DNA from: an uncultured Mycoplasmatota bacterium
Lineage (GTDB): Bacteria > Bacillota_I > Bacilli_A > RF39 > UBA660
NCBI GenBank assembly: GCA_946494435.1
Contig: CAMMBO010000052.1
Coordinates: 1 to 5,815 of the forward strand
Length of the DNA stretch: 5,815 bases
Direction: 5' to 3'
Positions 1-4,903 of this stretch are shown piece after piece (the stretch's first letter is position 1; each line of letters begins with the position of its first letter). Below the pieces are notes generated by a model. The model had not been told where the DNA came from. It saw only the letters and a program-made list of their open reading frames with translations, and ran no database searches. The position numbers and the translations under genes were made by a program.

Positions 1-1
1 T

Positions 2-109
2 TATTACTTATATTATACTAATACACTAGAAAGACCTAAAAGAATTTATATTCAAAGAAAAATGTTAGTAGAAGTTAAACTATTAGATTACTACTATTAT
101 AATATGCTA
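2..109 (+). pseudogene. Avd-like four-helix-bundle protein, left fragment (5' of IS insertion)
   Basis: The frame starting at base 2 is open from the window edge to a TAA at 122-124. The part upstream of the insertion element reads as a charged, aromatic helix with the segments RPKRIYIQRKMLVEVKLLD and YYYYNML. This resembles the third helix of the small four-helix-bundle proteins (Avd/S23-type) encoded just before DGR-like reverse transcriptases. The reading frame then runs into insertion-element sequence near base 107-110 and stops after LGTGG. The matching C-terminus lies on the other side of the element, at about 707-811, in the same codon phase. The gene start is outside the window. In DGRs, Avd forms a pentameric barrel that binds the RT and the template RNA. 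That this protein did the same is inference. The family call rests mainly on the right-hand fragment and the RT neighbour. Confidence 0.5.
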
Positions 110-131
110 GGCACTGGCGGATAATATCCAT

Positions 132-144
132 TGACTTTCAGTCA
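132..144 (+). repeat. IS left-end subterminal hairpin
   Basis: TGACT (132-136), loop TTC, AGTCA (140-144): a perfect 5-bp stem with a three-base loop, 65 bases before the tnpA start. In IS200/IS605 elements, TnpA recognises such an imperfect hairpin on single-stranded DNA. The loop and inner stem are the same as in the right-end hairpin, which supports the assignment. Confidence 0.65.
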
Positions 145-208
145 CATAAATCCTTTGAGGACTAGCTTTTGTAAATAAAAAGTAGTAAGATAAAACAGAG
201 TGAGAAAG

Positions 209-640
209 ATGCGAAAAGGAGCCCACACACAGTATGATGTGCAAATACATGTAGTATGGATAACAAAATATAGAAAGAAAATATTAACATACAAAATTGC
301 GTATAGATTAAAAGAGCTACTGATGCAAGGTTGTTCGGCAAAAGGAATAACAATAATAAGAGGTAATATACAACCAGAACATGTGCATTTGTTGTTAAGT
401 ATTCCACCAAGCTTGTCAGTAGCACAAGTAATGCAATATCTAAAAGGAAGAAGTTCTAAAAAGTTACAAGAGGAATTTCCAAAATTAAGGAAGCAATTTT
501 GGGGACAACATATGTGGGCGACAGGATATTTTTGTAGGAGTGTAGTGCAAGTAACCAGACAAACTATAGAAGAATATATTGAAAATCAAAAGGATGGAAT
601 AGAAGATATATTTGTAAATGATGACAATAGTATGCTTTAG
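209..640 (+). CDS. tnpA: IS200/IS605-family transposase TnpA (Y1 HUH transposase)
   Basis: This is a single-strand DNA transposase that cuts and rejoins the ends of its own element as a dimer through a tyrosine-DNA link. Counting from the ATG at 209 the product has 143 residues, the usual size for the family. The N-terminus (KGAHTQYDVQIHVVWITKYR) is the standard beta strand of this family. The HUH metal-binding pair is H58-V-H60, followed by LLL and SIPP. VMQYLKGRSS lies in the middle. Near the C-terminus, IEEYIENQ carries the likely catalytic Tyr123. The TGYFCRSV segment before it is also typical, except that a valine stands where many homologues have glycine (SVG). A GTG at 200 could add three residues, but homologues start near MRKGAH; no strong ribosome site decides between them. 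Base composition is less AT-extreme than in the RT that follows, as expected for a transferred element. No frameshift is seen, so it may be active. Confidence 0.93.
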   Translation: MRKGAHTQYDVQIHVVWITKYRKKILTYKIAYRLKELLMQGCSAKGITIIRGNIQPEHVHLLLSIPPSLSVAQVMQYLKGRSSKKLQEEFPKLRKQFWGQHMWATGYFCRSVVQVTRQTIEEYIENQKDGIEDIFVNDDNSML

Positions 641-708
641 CATAGAAGGAGTTCCAGTCCTCACATCAAACCCTGTACTTTCAGTGCAGGGTGGTTGATA
701 CTCTATGC
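640..708 (+). repeat. IS right-end nested inverted repeat / hairpin
   Basis: The inner hairpin is ACCCTG (670-675), T, ACT, loop TTC, AGT, G, CAGGGT (687-692), with one T-G wobble. It extends through ATCAA (665-669) pairing with TTGAT (695-699) across a GG bulge. Further out, GCATAGA (640-646, overlapping the last base of the tnpA stop codon) pairs with TCTATGC (702-708). There is no T-run, so it is read as the recombination end of the element rather than as a terminator. The outer pair may be fortuitous. Confidence 0.65.
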
Positions 709-811
709 TTATAAAGAGATATCTAAAGATAAGTATATATCTATAAGTAAAAAATATATTACTATCACTAAATTAATATATGGATGGATTAAAAGTGAAA
801 GTAGAACTTAA
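707..811 (+). pseudogene. Avd-like four-helix-bundle protein, C-terminal fragment (3' of IS)
   Basis: In the frame two bases behind that of the RT, the sequence after the insertion element reads AYKEISKDKYISISK, then KLIYGWIKSESRT, and ends at TAA 809-811. The pattern of an IS-K/D-KY turn, then a helix ending in (L/I)YGWIKS, is the hallmark C-terminus of the small four-helix-bundle proteins found upstream of DGR-like reverse transcriptases. It joins in phase with the fragment ending near base 106. Its end overlaps the RT start at 780 by 32 bases, so in the ancestral gene RT translation was probably coupled to this protein. No start codon with a ribosome site exists for this remnant alone. The assignment comes from recalled family patterns and was not searched. 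Confidence 0.6.
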
Positions 812-1730
812 AGATATAGAAGATGCTTACTTAAAGATAAGAAAGTCTATAAGAAATAAGAAGAAGTTATATCTTTTTGAAAAGAACTATTATAGTAATT
901 GTAATATCTTAGTAGATAAAATTAATAGTAATAACTATACCTATAGTAATTATCATATCTTTACTATAAAAGAGAAAAAGATTCGACTTATTATAAGTAG
1001 CACTTTAGAAGATAAGATAGTTAATCATGTTATTTGTAAGAAAGTTTTACTACCTTTAGATAAGTACTTAATAGATAGTAATTGTGCAACTAGAGTAGGT
1101 AGAGGTACTAGTTATGCTAGATATTTATTAGACAACTATCTTGTTAAGATTAAAAATAAATCTAGTACTTTCTATATCCTTAAATTTGATTTTAGTAAGT
1201 ATTTTTATAATATTAATCATAAAGTATTACTTAAAAAGCTAAGTAAATACTTAAGTAAAGAAGATTTATTATTAATTAAAGGTATCTTAAATACTACTAA
1301 TTATGATTATATTAATAATACTATTAGAAATCTAGGTATGAATACTTTTTATAAAAAGGATACTGGACTACCTATAGGTAACTATACCTCACAGTTCCTT
1401 GCTGTCTTTTATCTTAATGACTTAGACCACTTTATTAAAGAAGAGTTAGGTTGTAAATACTATATTCGCTATATGGATGATGGTATTATTTTGGATAGTA
1501 GTAAAGAAAGATTAAAAGATATTTTAAGTATATTAGAATCTATTGTTAATAGAGATTATCTATTAGAATTTAATAATAAAACTAAAATATATAAAAGTAC
1601 TGAAGGATTTACCTTTTTAGGTATTAATTATAAAATTAAAAACAATAAAATCTTTAGAAGAATTGTTAGTAAGGCTAGAAGAAGATTACTTAAGAAAAAT
1701 GTTAAATATTGTTTCAAATATGAAAAATAA
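780..1730 (+). CDS. Reverse transcriptase, DGR-like (IGxxxSQ signature)
   Basis: An RNA-dependent DNA polymerase of 316 residues. Visible RT motifs in order: IKEKKIRLI (about 63-71); CATRVGRGTSYAR (102-114, the fingers segment); LKFDFSKYFYNI with catalytic Asp137; GLPIGNYTSQFLAVFYLNDLD (196-216), containing IGxxxSQ; YIRYMDD (228-234) with catalytic Asp233/Asp234; and FTFLGINY (277-284). The catalytic triad is intact. IGxxxSQ, rather than the QGxxxSP of group II intron and retron enzymes, is typical of diversity-generating retroelement RTs and close relatives. The protein has no maturase or HNH domain. After FLGINY only about 30 residues remain, shorter than the thumb region of relatives I recall, so the C-terminus may be cut (see findings). 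The ATG has no clear ribosome site. It overlaps the end of a four-helix-bundle gene, and translation was probably coupled to it. No template/variable repeat pair is visible, so a DGR role is inference. Confidence 0.88.
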   Translation: MDGLKVKVELKDIEDAYLKIRKSIRNKKKLYLFEKNYYSNCNILVDKINSNNYTYSNYHIFTIKEKKIRLIISSTLEDKIVNHVICKKVLLPLDKYLIDSNCATRVGRGTSYARYLLDNYLVKIKNKSSTFYILKFDFSKYFYNINHKVLLKKLSKYLSKEDLLLIKGILNTTNYDYINNTIRNLGMNTFYKKDTGLPIGNYTSQFLAVFYLNDLDHFIKEELGCKYYIRYMDDGIILDSSKERLKDILSILESIVNRDYLLEFNNKTKIYKSTEGFTFLGINYKIKNNKIFRRIVSKARRRLLKKNVKYCFKYEK

Positions 1731-1829
1731 CTATTGACTAATATTATCTATTATAATACTTTATAGATGAATGGGAGACTTTAAAAAAAGATGGAGAAAG
1801 GAGAGAAAATCAAATTTTTAAAAAAAGTA

Positions 1830-1876
1830 TGAATTTTTAAAATTCAAGCATCTTTTGATATGAATATTTAAAATTC
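1830..1876 (+). repeat. Two 16-base direct repeats, each nearly palindromic
   Basis: TGAATTTTTAAAATTC (1830-1845) and TGAATATTTAAAATTC (1861-1876) differ at one base and start 31 bases apart, about three helical turns. Each contains a GAAT...ATTC near-palindrome. The arrangement would suit a paired operator, but in such AT-rich sequence chance or decay is possible. Confidence 0.4.
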
Positions 1877-1934
1877 GTCTAGGGAAAATTAAATATTGGA
1901 AGAATATTTTCTTTGAATTTACAAAATTGCCTTT

Positions 1935-1963
1935 TTGCAATCATTTATAGACTATGCTATAAC
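1935..1963 (+). promoter_or_regulatory. Predicted promoter of the PD-(D/E)XK nuclease gene
   Basis: -35 TTGCAA (1935-1940), a 17-base spacer, and -10 TATAAC (1958-1963) preceded by TGC, giving an extended -10. Transcription would start near 1970, almost on the AGGAGG ribosome site (1971-1976), so the leader would be very short. The -35 overlaps the right arm of the ATTGC/GCAAT hairpin. Confidence 0.5.
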
Positions 1964-1983
1964 ACTTGCAAGGAGGTGCTTTA

Positions 1984-2379
1984 ATGCCTATTACAAAGAA
2001 AAGATTTGAAGAAATAGTTAAAGAATTAAGAAGAAAAGGTGAGATTGTCCCTGCTACTTATGACTGTATCTTTAAAGCAATTATGAAAAAATGTCCTAAG
2101 TACAGAGCAGATTTAACTTCTAGATTAACAGGAATACCTAAAAACTTAATATTAAATACATATCAAGAGAAAAATACTGAATATGTAATAGATAATGCTT
2201 TAGAAAAAGGCAAAGTATCAGATGTTTTATTTGGTATTGAAGGATATATAATTAATTATGAGTTTAATAACAGAAAATGGGCTGGATTAATAGAGCGAAA
2301 TGATGCTTATTTAGGTAAAGTAAAGAATGATTTAATAAGAAGAGCGAAAAGTTATGCTAGTATGCCTAAAGTAATATAG
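1984..2379 (+). CDS. PD-(D/E)XK nuclease, N-terminal part up to the TAG
   Basis: 131 residues would be made before the stop. They hold the nuclease core: TYDCIFKAIM (25-34) with Asp27 and Lys31, KVSDVLFG with Asp80, and INYEFNN with Glu93 (90-96), the D...ExN/ExQ form of the PD-(D/E)XK signature. GLIERNDAYLGK follows at 101-112, a conserved helix of the family. The active site is thus complete, but the helical C-terminal domain is missing, so a stable active enzyme is doubtful. Confidence 0.7.
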   Translation: MPITKKRFEEIVKELRRKGEIVPATYDCIFKAIMKKCPKYRADLTSRLTGIPKNLILNTYQEKNTEYVIDNALEKGKVSDVLFGIEGYIINYEFNNRKWAGLIERNDAYLGKVKNDLIRRAKSYASMPKVI

Positions 2380-2619
2380 ATAAATATCAATAACTTTTAT
2401 TGTTTCTTAAGTAAAGAGAATCTATTAGATTTTAAATCAAGAGATAAATATGGAATAATAGAAAGCGATAAATGGGGAAAACTTTATATTAATTTAAAGT
2501 TAATAAGAGAGAAATATAAGAGAGGATTAAAGTTAAGTAAATTAGAAAAAGAACTATTAATATTAACTTTAACAAAAGTTGATGAAATAGAAAAGATAGC
2601 GAAAGGAGACGAAGAACTT

Positions 2620-2856
2620 ATGGAAGTTGCAAAAGAATTAAAAAATTTAACCTATGATATTGATACAATAGGACTTTATGATGAGGAAGAAGAAAGAAAA
2701 AGAATAGAGAATACTAAATTAATTACTGCTGAAGAAAAAGGTGCTAAAGAAAGAGAAAAATCTATTGCTAAAACTATGTTAAAAGCAGGAGAAAGCATTA
2801 GTAAAGTAATGAGTTATACTGGACTATCTAAAAAACAAATAACAACATTAATGTAA
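2620..2856 (+). CDS. PD-(D/E)XK nuclease, C-terminal remnant
   Basis: Open in the frame of the N-terminal part from 2380 onward; the first ATG is at 2620, giving 78 residues. AAAGGAG (2602-2608) lies 11 bases ahead of it, too far for a good site. The segment is a highly charged helix (EEEERKRIE) followed by a small helix-turn-helix-like tail, SKVMSYTGLSKKQIT, typical of the C-terminus of these Rpn/PDDEXK_2 proteins. It has no catalytic residues. An independent function is unlikely; it is best seen as the second half of the broken gene. Confidence 0.4.
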   Translation: MEVAKELKNLTYDIDTIGLYDEEEERKRIENTKLITAEEKGAKEREKSIAKTMLKAGESISKVMSYTGLSKKQITTLM

Positions 2857-2868
2857 GGAGGAGAAAAA

Positions 2869-3135
2869 ATGGGAAGATATTTAAGCTGTTCTATTGCTAC
2901 ATCAATGGTAGTAGAAGAGAGAAATGATAAACCTTTTGAAAAAGAAGAATTAAATAAATTAAAACAATCAGTTGGTAAAATATTTGATTTAGATTTATAT
3001 AATGTTAAGGAAGAGGAAAACTTAATTAGTTTAGAAATAAAAAAGGATGTATTTAATGAAAATATCCATGATTTATGTAGAGAATTAAATAAATCATTCT
3101 TTTTATTACATTTTATGATATATGATAATGAATAA
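2869..3135 (+). CDS. Hypothetical protein, N-terminal part (88 aa)
   Basis: The ATG at 2869 follows a strong site, AAGGAGGAG (2855-2863), which overlaps the stop of the upstream nuclease remnant and indicates an operon. The product starts MGRYLSCSIATSMVVE and continues as charged helices and strands (EELNKLKQSVGKIFDLDLYN, then ISLEIKKDVF). The repeated hydrophobic-charged alternation suggests a small alpha/beta fold. The function is unknown, and I cannot name a family. It is the only portion certain to be translated if the TAA at 3133 is read normally. Confidence 0.6.
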   Translation: MGRYLSCSIATSMVVEERNDKPFEKEELNKLKQSVGKIFDLDLYNVKEEENLISLEIKKDVFNENIHDLCRELNKSFFLLHFMIYDNE

Positions 3136-3468
3136 TTGAATACAGATAGACATGATGAAAAGTGGCCTATTTCACTAATACAAACAGAAAATGGCAATAA
3201 ATATATGTTAGTGTTAGGAGAAAATGCTAATAGTAACGATATCAAAAGTGAAGATTTAAGTTGGTATGGATTTTCTCCACTATTAAGAAGAGAATTTTCA
3301 AATTGGCGAGATTATAATTTTGACATACAAGGCATAATGCTATTTCTTGATATAAATAAAGTAGACTTTGAAGACCAAACAGAGATAGTATGTTTATTAA
3401 ACTGGTTTAAGAAAAATTATTTTAAAAATAAATTAAGTGGTAGTATAGTATTTCACATAACTGATTAA
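3136..3468 (+). CDS. Hypothetical protein, C-terminal part (110 codons)
   Basis: It begins with TTG directly after the TAA, in the same frame. Stop-start coupling is conceivable, but there is no Shine-Dalgarno site, so this is more likely the untranslated second half of the gene. The sequence has globular-protein features: KWPISLIQ, KYMLVLGEN, LSWYGFSPLLRREFSNWRDY and a hydrophobic IMLFLDI strand. It ends GSIVFHITD. It is not recognised as any family. Confidence 0.35.
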   Translation: MNTDRHDEKWPISLIQTENGNKYMLVLGENANSNDIKSEDLSWYGFSPLLRREFSNWRDYNFDIQGIMLFLDINKVDFEDQTEIVCLLNWFKKNYFKNKLSGSIVFHITD

Positions 3469-3488
3469 AAAGCTTTTGTCCTTTTTAA
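3465..3488 (+). terminator. Weak hairpin at the end of the hypothetical gene
   Basis: TTAAAAAG (3465-3472) pairs with CTTTTTAA (3481-3488) around an eight-base loop. The stem is very AT-rich, begins at the stop codon and overlaps the -35 of ackA, so termination would be weak. Confidence 0.3.
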
Positions 3489-3504
3489 CTTATTATTGTA
3501 TAAT
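3476..3504 (+). promoter_or_regulatory. ackA promoter
   Basis: -35 TTGTCC (3476-3481), a 17-base spacer, and -10 TATAAT (3499-3504). The start of transcription would fall near 3511, right at the AAGGAGAG ribosome site (3511-3518), so the leader is short. The spacing and the perfect -10 make this the clearest promoter in the window. Confidence 0.65.
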
Positions 3505-3509
3505 AAGTT
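3487..3509 (+). promoter_or_regulatory. Perfect palindrome over the ackA -10, possible operator
   Basis: AACTTATTA (3487-3495), TTGTA, TAATAAGTT (3501-3509): a perfect 9-base inverted repeat that contains the -10 box. A repressor bound here would block the promoter directly. No known operator was recognised. Part of the symmetry comes from the TATAAT box itself. Confidence 0.35.
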
Positions 3510-3524
3510 AAAGGAGAGATAAAA

Positions 3525-4709
3525 ATGTTATTATTAGCTGTTAATTCTGGCAGTAGTACCTTAAAGTTTAGACTTTATGATATGCCAAGTGAAAAAGTAA
3601 TTACAAAAGGAAGTTTTGAGAGAATTGGCTCTACTGATAGTGATTATACTATTAGAGTTAATGATGAAAAAATCTATAAGAAAGAGGAAATTGCAAATCA
3701 TGAGAAAGCTGTTAATATTTTATTAACAGAACTTGTGGAAAAAGGTATTGTTAAGAAACTAGATGATATTAAAGCAGTTGGACATCGTGTTGTCCATGGA
3801 GGTGTTTTATATTCTCACTCTGTTATTATTACTGATAGAGTACTAGATGAAATAGAAAGAATTAAAGACTTAGCACCCCTTCATAATCCTGCTGCTATAG
3901 TAGGTATTAAAGCTTTCTCTAAAGCTATACCTAATGCTACTATGGTTGCTTGTTTTGATACTGCTTTTCATCAAACTATAGAAGAAAAAGAATTCTTATA
4001 TTCAGTACCTTATGAATGGTATGTTAAATATGATGTTAGAAAGTATGGATTCCATGGCCTATCACATCAATATATTACAACTAGAATGAAAGATATATTA
4101 GGTAAAGATGGTAACTTAATTATCTGTCACATTGGAAATGGTGCTAGTATATCTGCTGTTAAAGAAGGTAAATGTATCGCTACATCTATGGGCTTTACTC
4201 CTAATGCTGGTATTATGATGGGAACTCGTAGTGGTGATATAGACTATAGTATTATAGGTTATATTATGAAAAAAACTGGAATGTCTTATGATGAAGTAGA
4301 TAACTTATTAAATAAAAAGAGTGGTCTTGAAGGTATTGCCGGTATGAGTGACTTAAGAGATATAGATAGAGCTTTCATCGCTAAAGATAGTAAAGTAGTT
4401 CTTGCTATAGATATGTATACTGAACGTATTGCCGAATATATTGCTAAATACTTCTTAAAACTAGGTAAAGTAGACGCTATTATCTTTACAGCAGGTGGTG
4501 GTGAAAATGACCCTATTATAAGAAAAGAAGTACTTAATAAATTAAAACCACTTGGTGTAGAAGTAGATGAGAAACTAAATGAAGAAACAATTGTTAGAAA
4601 AGATAAAGAAGGCATAATTACTACTAAAAAATCTTCTATCGCTAGTTATGTCCTAGCGACAGATGAAGAACTTGTAATTGCCAAAGATACCTATAATTTA
4701 ACTAAATAA
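3525..4709 (+). CDS. ackA: Acetate kinase
   Basis: Cytosolic enzyme that interconverts acetate + ATP and acetyl phosphate + ADP. In fermenters, together with phosphotransacetylase, it makes ATP from acetyl-CoA. The 394 residues match the family length. Signatures: NSGSSTLKF (7-15, N-terminal phosphate-binding loop), GHRVVHGG (86-93) with catalytic Arg88, CFDTAFHQT with Asp145, YGFHGLSH (174-181) with His177, CHIGNGAS (201-208), GFTPNAGIMMGTRSGDID (223-240) with Arg235, FTAGGGEND (321-329, adenosine-site glycines) and TDEELVIA (379-386) at the C-terminus. All key residues are present. The ATG at 3525 lies six bases after AAGGAGAG. The gene has its own promoter and terminator and no pta beside it in this window, so it is a single-gene unit. 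Confidence 0.98.
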   Translation: MLLLAVNSGSSTLKFRLYDMPSEKVITKGSFERIGSTDSDYTIRVNDEKIYKKEEIANHEKAVNILLTELVEKGIVKKLDDIKAVGHRVVHGGVLYSHSVIITDRVLDEIERIKDLAPLHNPAAIVGIKAFSKAIPNATMVACFDTAFHQTIEEKEFLYSVPYEWYVKYDVRKYGFHGLSHQYITTRMKDILGKDGNLIICHIGNGASISAVKEGKCIATSMGFTPNAGIMMGTRSGDIDYSIIGYIMKKTGMSYDEVDNLLNKKSGLEGIAGMSDLRDIDRAFIAKDSKVVLAIDMYTERIAEYIAKYFLKLGKVDAIIFTAGGGENDPIIRKEVLNKLKPLGVEVDEKLNEETIVRKDKEGIITTKKSSIASYVLATDEELVIAKDTYNLTK

Positions 4710-4742
4710 TAAAATAACTTGCTAATAACAAGTTATTTTATT
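4708..4742 (+). terminator. Rho-independent terminator of ackA
   Basis: A perfect 14-bp stem, 4708-4721 with 4729-4742 (inner arm AAAATAACTTG), around the loop CTAATAA. It starts inside the stop codon, and its 3' arm ends in TTATTTTATT. The A-rich and T-rich flanks would let it work in both directions. Confidence 0.8.
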
Positions 4743-4807
4743 GTTACGAATTTTCGTGATATAGCTTATAAAATAATAGTATCATTAAGTTTACGAAAAC
4801 TCGTAAC
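4743..4807 (+). promoter_or_regulatory. Pair of TTACGA-N4-TCGTRA palindromes (likely operators)
   Basis: TTACGAATTTTCGTGA (4744-4759) and TTACGAAAACTCGTAA (4791-4806) share the same 6-4-6 dyad and start 47 bases apart. The second is a perfect dyad. They sit upstream of the -35 of the ORF6N gene and downstream of the ackA terminator. The two arms also complement each other (4743-4757 with 4793-4807, 14 of 15 bases), so a long stem-loop is the alternative. The cognate regulator is unknown. Confidence 0.5.
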
Positions 4808-4827
4808 ATATTTTTAACATTTTTTAC

Positions 4828-4856
4828 TTGACTTTCGAACATAAATACTATAGAGT
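4828..4856 (+). promoter_or_regulatory. Promoter of the ORF6N gene
   Basis: -35 TTGACT (4828-4833) with either TAGAGT (4851-4856, 17-base spacing) or TATAGA (4849-4854, 15-base spacing) as -10. It lies about 21 bases after the second TTACGA palindrome. Confidence 0.5.
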
Positions 4857-4863
4857 AATAACA

Positions 4864-4877
4864 AATAACTAGTTATT
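4864..4877 (+). promoter_or_regulatory. Perfect 14-base palindrome at the transcription start
   Basis: AATAACTAGTTATT is fully self-complementary and lies just after the predicted -10, close to the expected transcript start and before the GGAGG site (4891-4895). It could be an operator. AT-richness lowers confidence. Confidence 0.35.
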
Positions 4878-4903
4878 AAAATATACTTTCGGAGGATTAG
4901 TAA

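Larger units (their letters stand above)
107..710 (+). mobile_element. IS200/IS605-family element (tnpA only), about 600 bp
   Basis: The element has one Y1 HUH transposase gene with structured ends and no long terminal inverted repeats, as is usual for this family. A left subterminal hairpin lies at 132-144 and a right one at 665-699, and both share the core ACTTTCAGT. Just inside them, GAGGACT (157-163) and AGTCCTC (656-662) form a short inverted repeat flanking the gene. The boundaries given are estimates: the outer sequences on both sides read in the same codon phase as a four-helix-bundle protein, so the element must lie between about 106 and 710. TATGCT occurs at both edges (103-108 and 704-709). 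This family normally makes no target duplication, so the repeat may be chance. The element sits in the same orientation as its host gene. Confidence 0.8.
1731..1965. other. Gene-free gap of 235 bases after the RT
   Basis: No supported gene on either strand. It holds TTGACT (1734-1739) and TATAAT (1752-1757) with only 12 bases between, too close for a standard promoter. An AAAGGAGAG (1797-1805) has no start codon behind it (AAAATC follows). There are two near-identical 16-base repeats, a small hairpin AAATATT-GGAAG-AATATTT (1891-1909) and a hairpin ATTGC-CTTTTT-GCAAT (1926-1941). It lacks the AAC-rich block expected of a DGR template repeat. It may be decayed coding sequence. Confidence 0.5.
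1984..2856 (+). pseudogene. PD-(D/E)XK nuclease / Rpn-type (PDDEXK_2) protein, split by in-frame TAG
   Basis: Reading 1984-2856 in one frame gives 290 coding positions broken only by TAG at 2377-2379 (codon 132). The total length fits this family. Before the stop the protein ends MPKVI; after it, in the same frame, comes INI then NNF, matching the common VIQI(N/D)xxNF stretch of relatives. The stop therefore replaces an expected glutamine: one C-to-T change turns CAG into TAG. Family members are Rpn-like DNA nucleases, annotated as transposases and associated with recombination. The start is the ATG at 1984, seven bases after AGGAGG (1971-1976); a TTG at 1966 lies upstream of that site and is not used. 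The gene ends directly at the ribosome site of the next one. The alternative, readthrough or suppression of TAG, is less likely but testable. Confidence 0.75.
2869..3468 (+). pseudogene. Unrecognised protein of about 199 codons, split by in-frame TAA
   Basis: One frame runs from ATG 2869 to TAA 3466-3468, interrupted only by TAA at 3133-3135 (codon 89). The second half begins immediately after the stop, has no ATG near its start and no ribosome site, and keeps protein-like composition (tryptophans, alternating hydrophobic strands) to its end. This is what a single nonsense mutation in one gene looks like. A CAA-to-TAA change would suffice. I do not recognise the family. No signal peptide or membrane segment is seen. 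It follows the nuclease gene by 12 bases and was probably co-transcribed with it. Confidence 0.55.

Noticed and set aside
98..103. TATAAT as a tnpA promoter
   Set aside because: It lies in the coding sequence of the interrupted gene with no convincing -35 (TTAAAC only).
162..425. Open frame on the - strand opposite tnpA, rich in Leu/Phe
   Set aside because: It is the antisense of the transposase. Its hydrophobic look comes from A-rich codons read backwards, and it has no ribosome site.
1734..1757. Promoter TTGACT...TATAAT after the RT
   Set aside because: The spacer is only 12 bases and no gene starts within 200 bases.
1797..1805. AAAGGAGAG ribosome site
   Set aside because: No ATG, GTG or TTG at a usable distance opens a frame of any length.
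1731..1965. DGR template repeat after the RT
   Set aside because: There is no AAC-rich stretch and no matching near-copy differing at adenines in the window.
1966..1983. TTG start six codons ahead of the nuclease ATG
   Set aside because: The AGGAGG site lies inside that extension and correctly serves the ATG at 1984.
2814..3245. Open frame on the - strand across the hypothetical gene
   Set aside because: It is Ser/Leu/Phe-rich as expected for the complement of Lys/Glu-rich coding sequence; the + strand has the strong ribosome site.
4286..4615. Open frame on the - strand inside ackA
   Set aside because: ackA is certain on the + strand; this is its complement.
4835..4848. LexA/DinR box at CGAACATAAATAC
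   Set aside because: Only the left half (CGAAC) matches; the GTTC half is missing.
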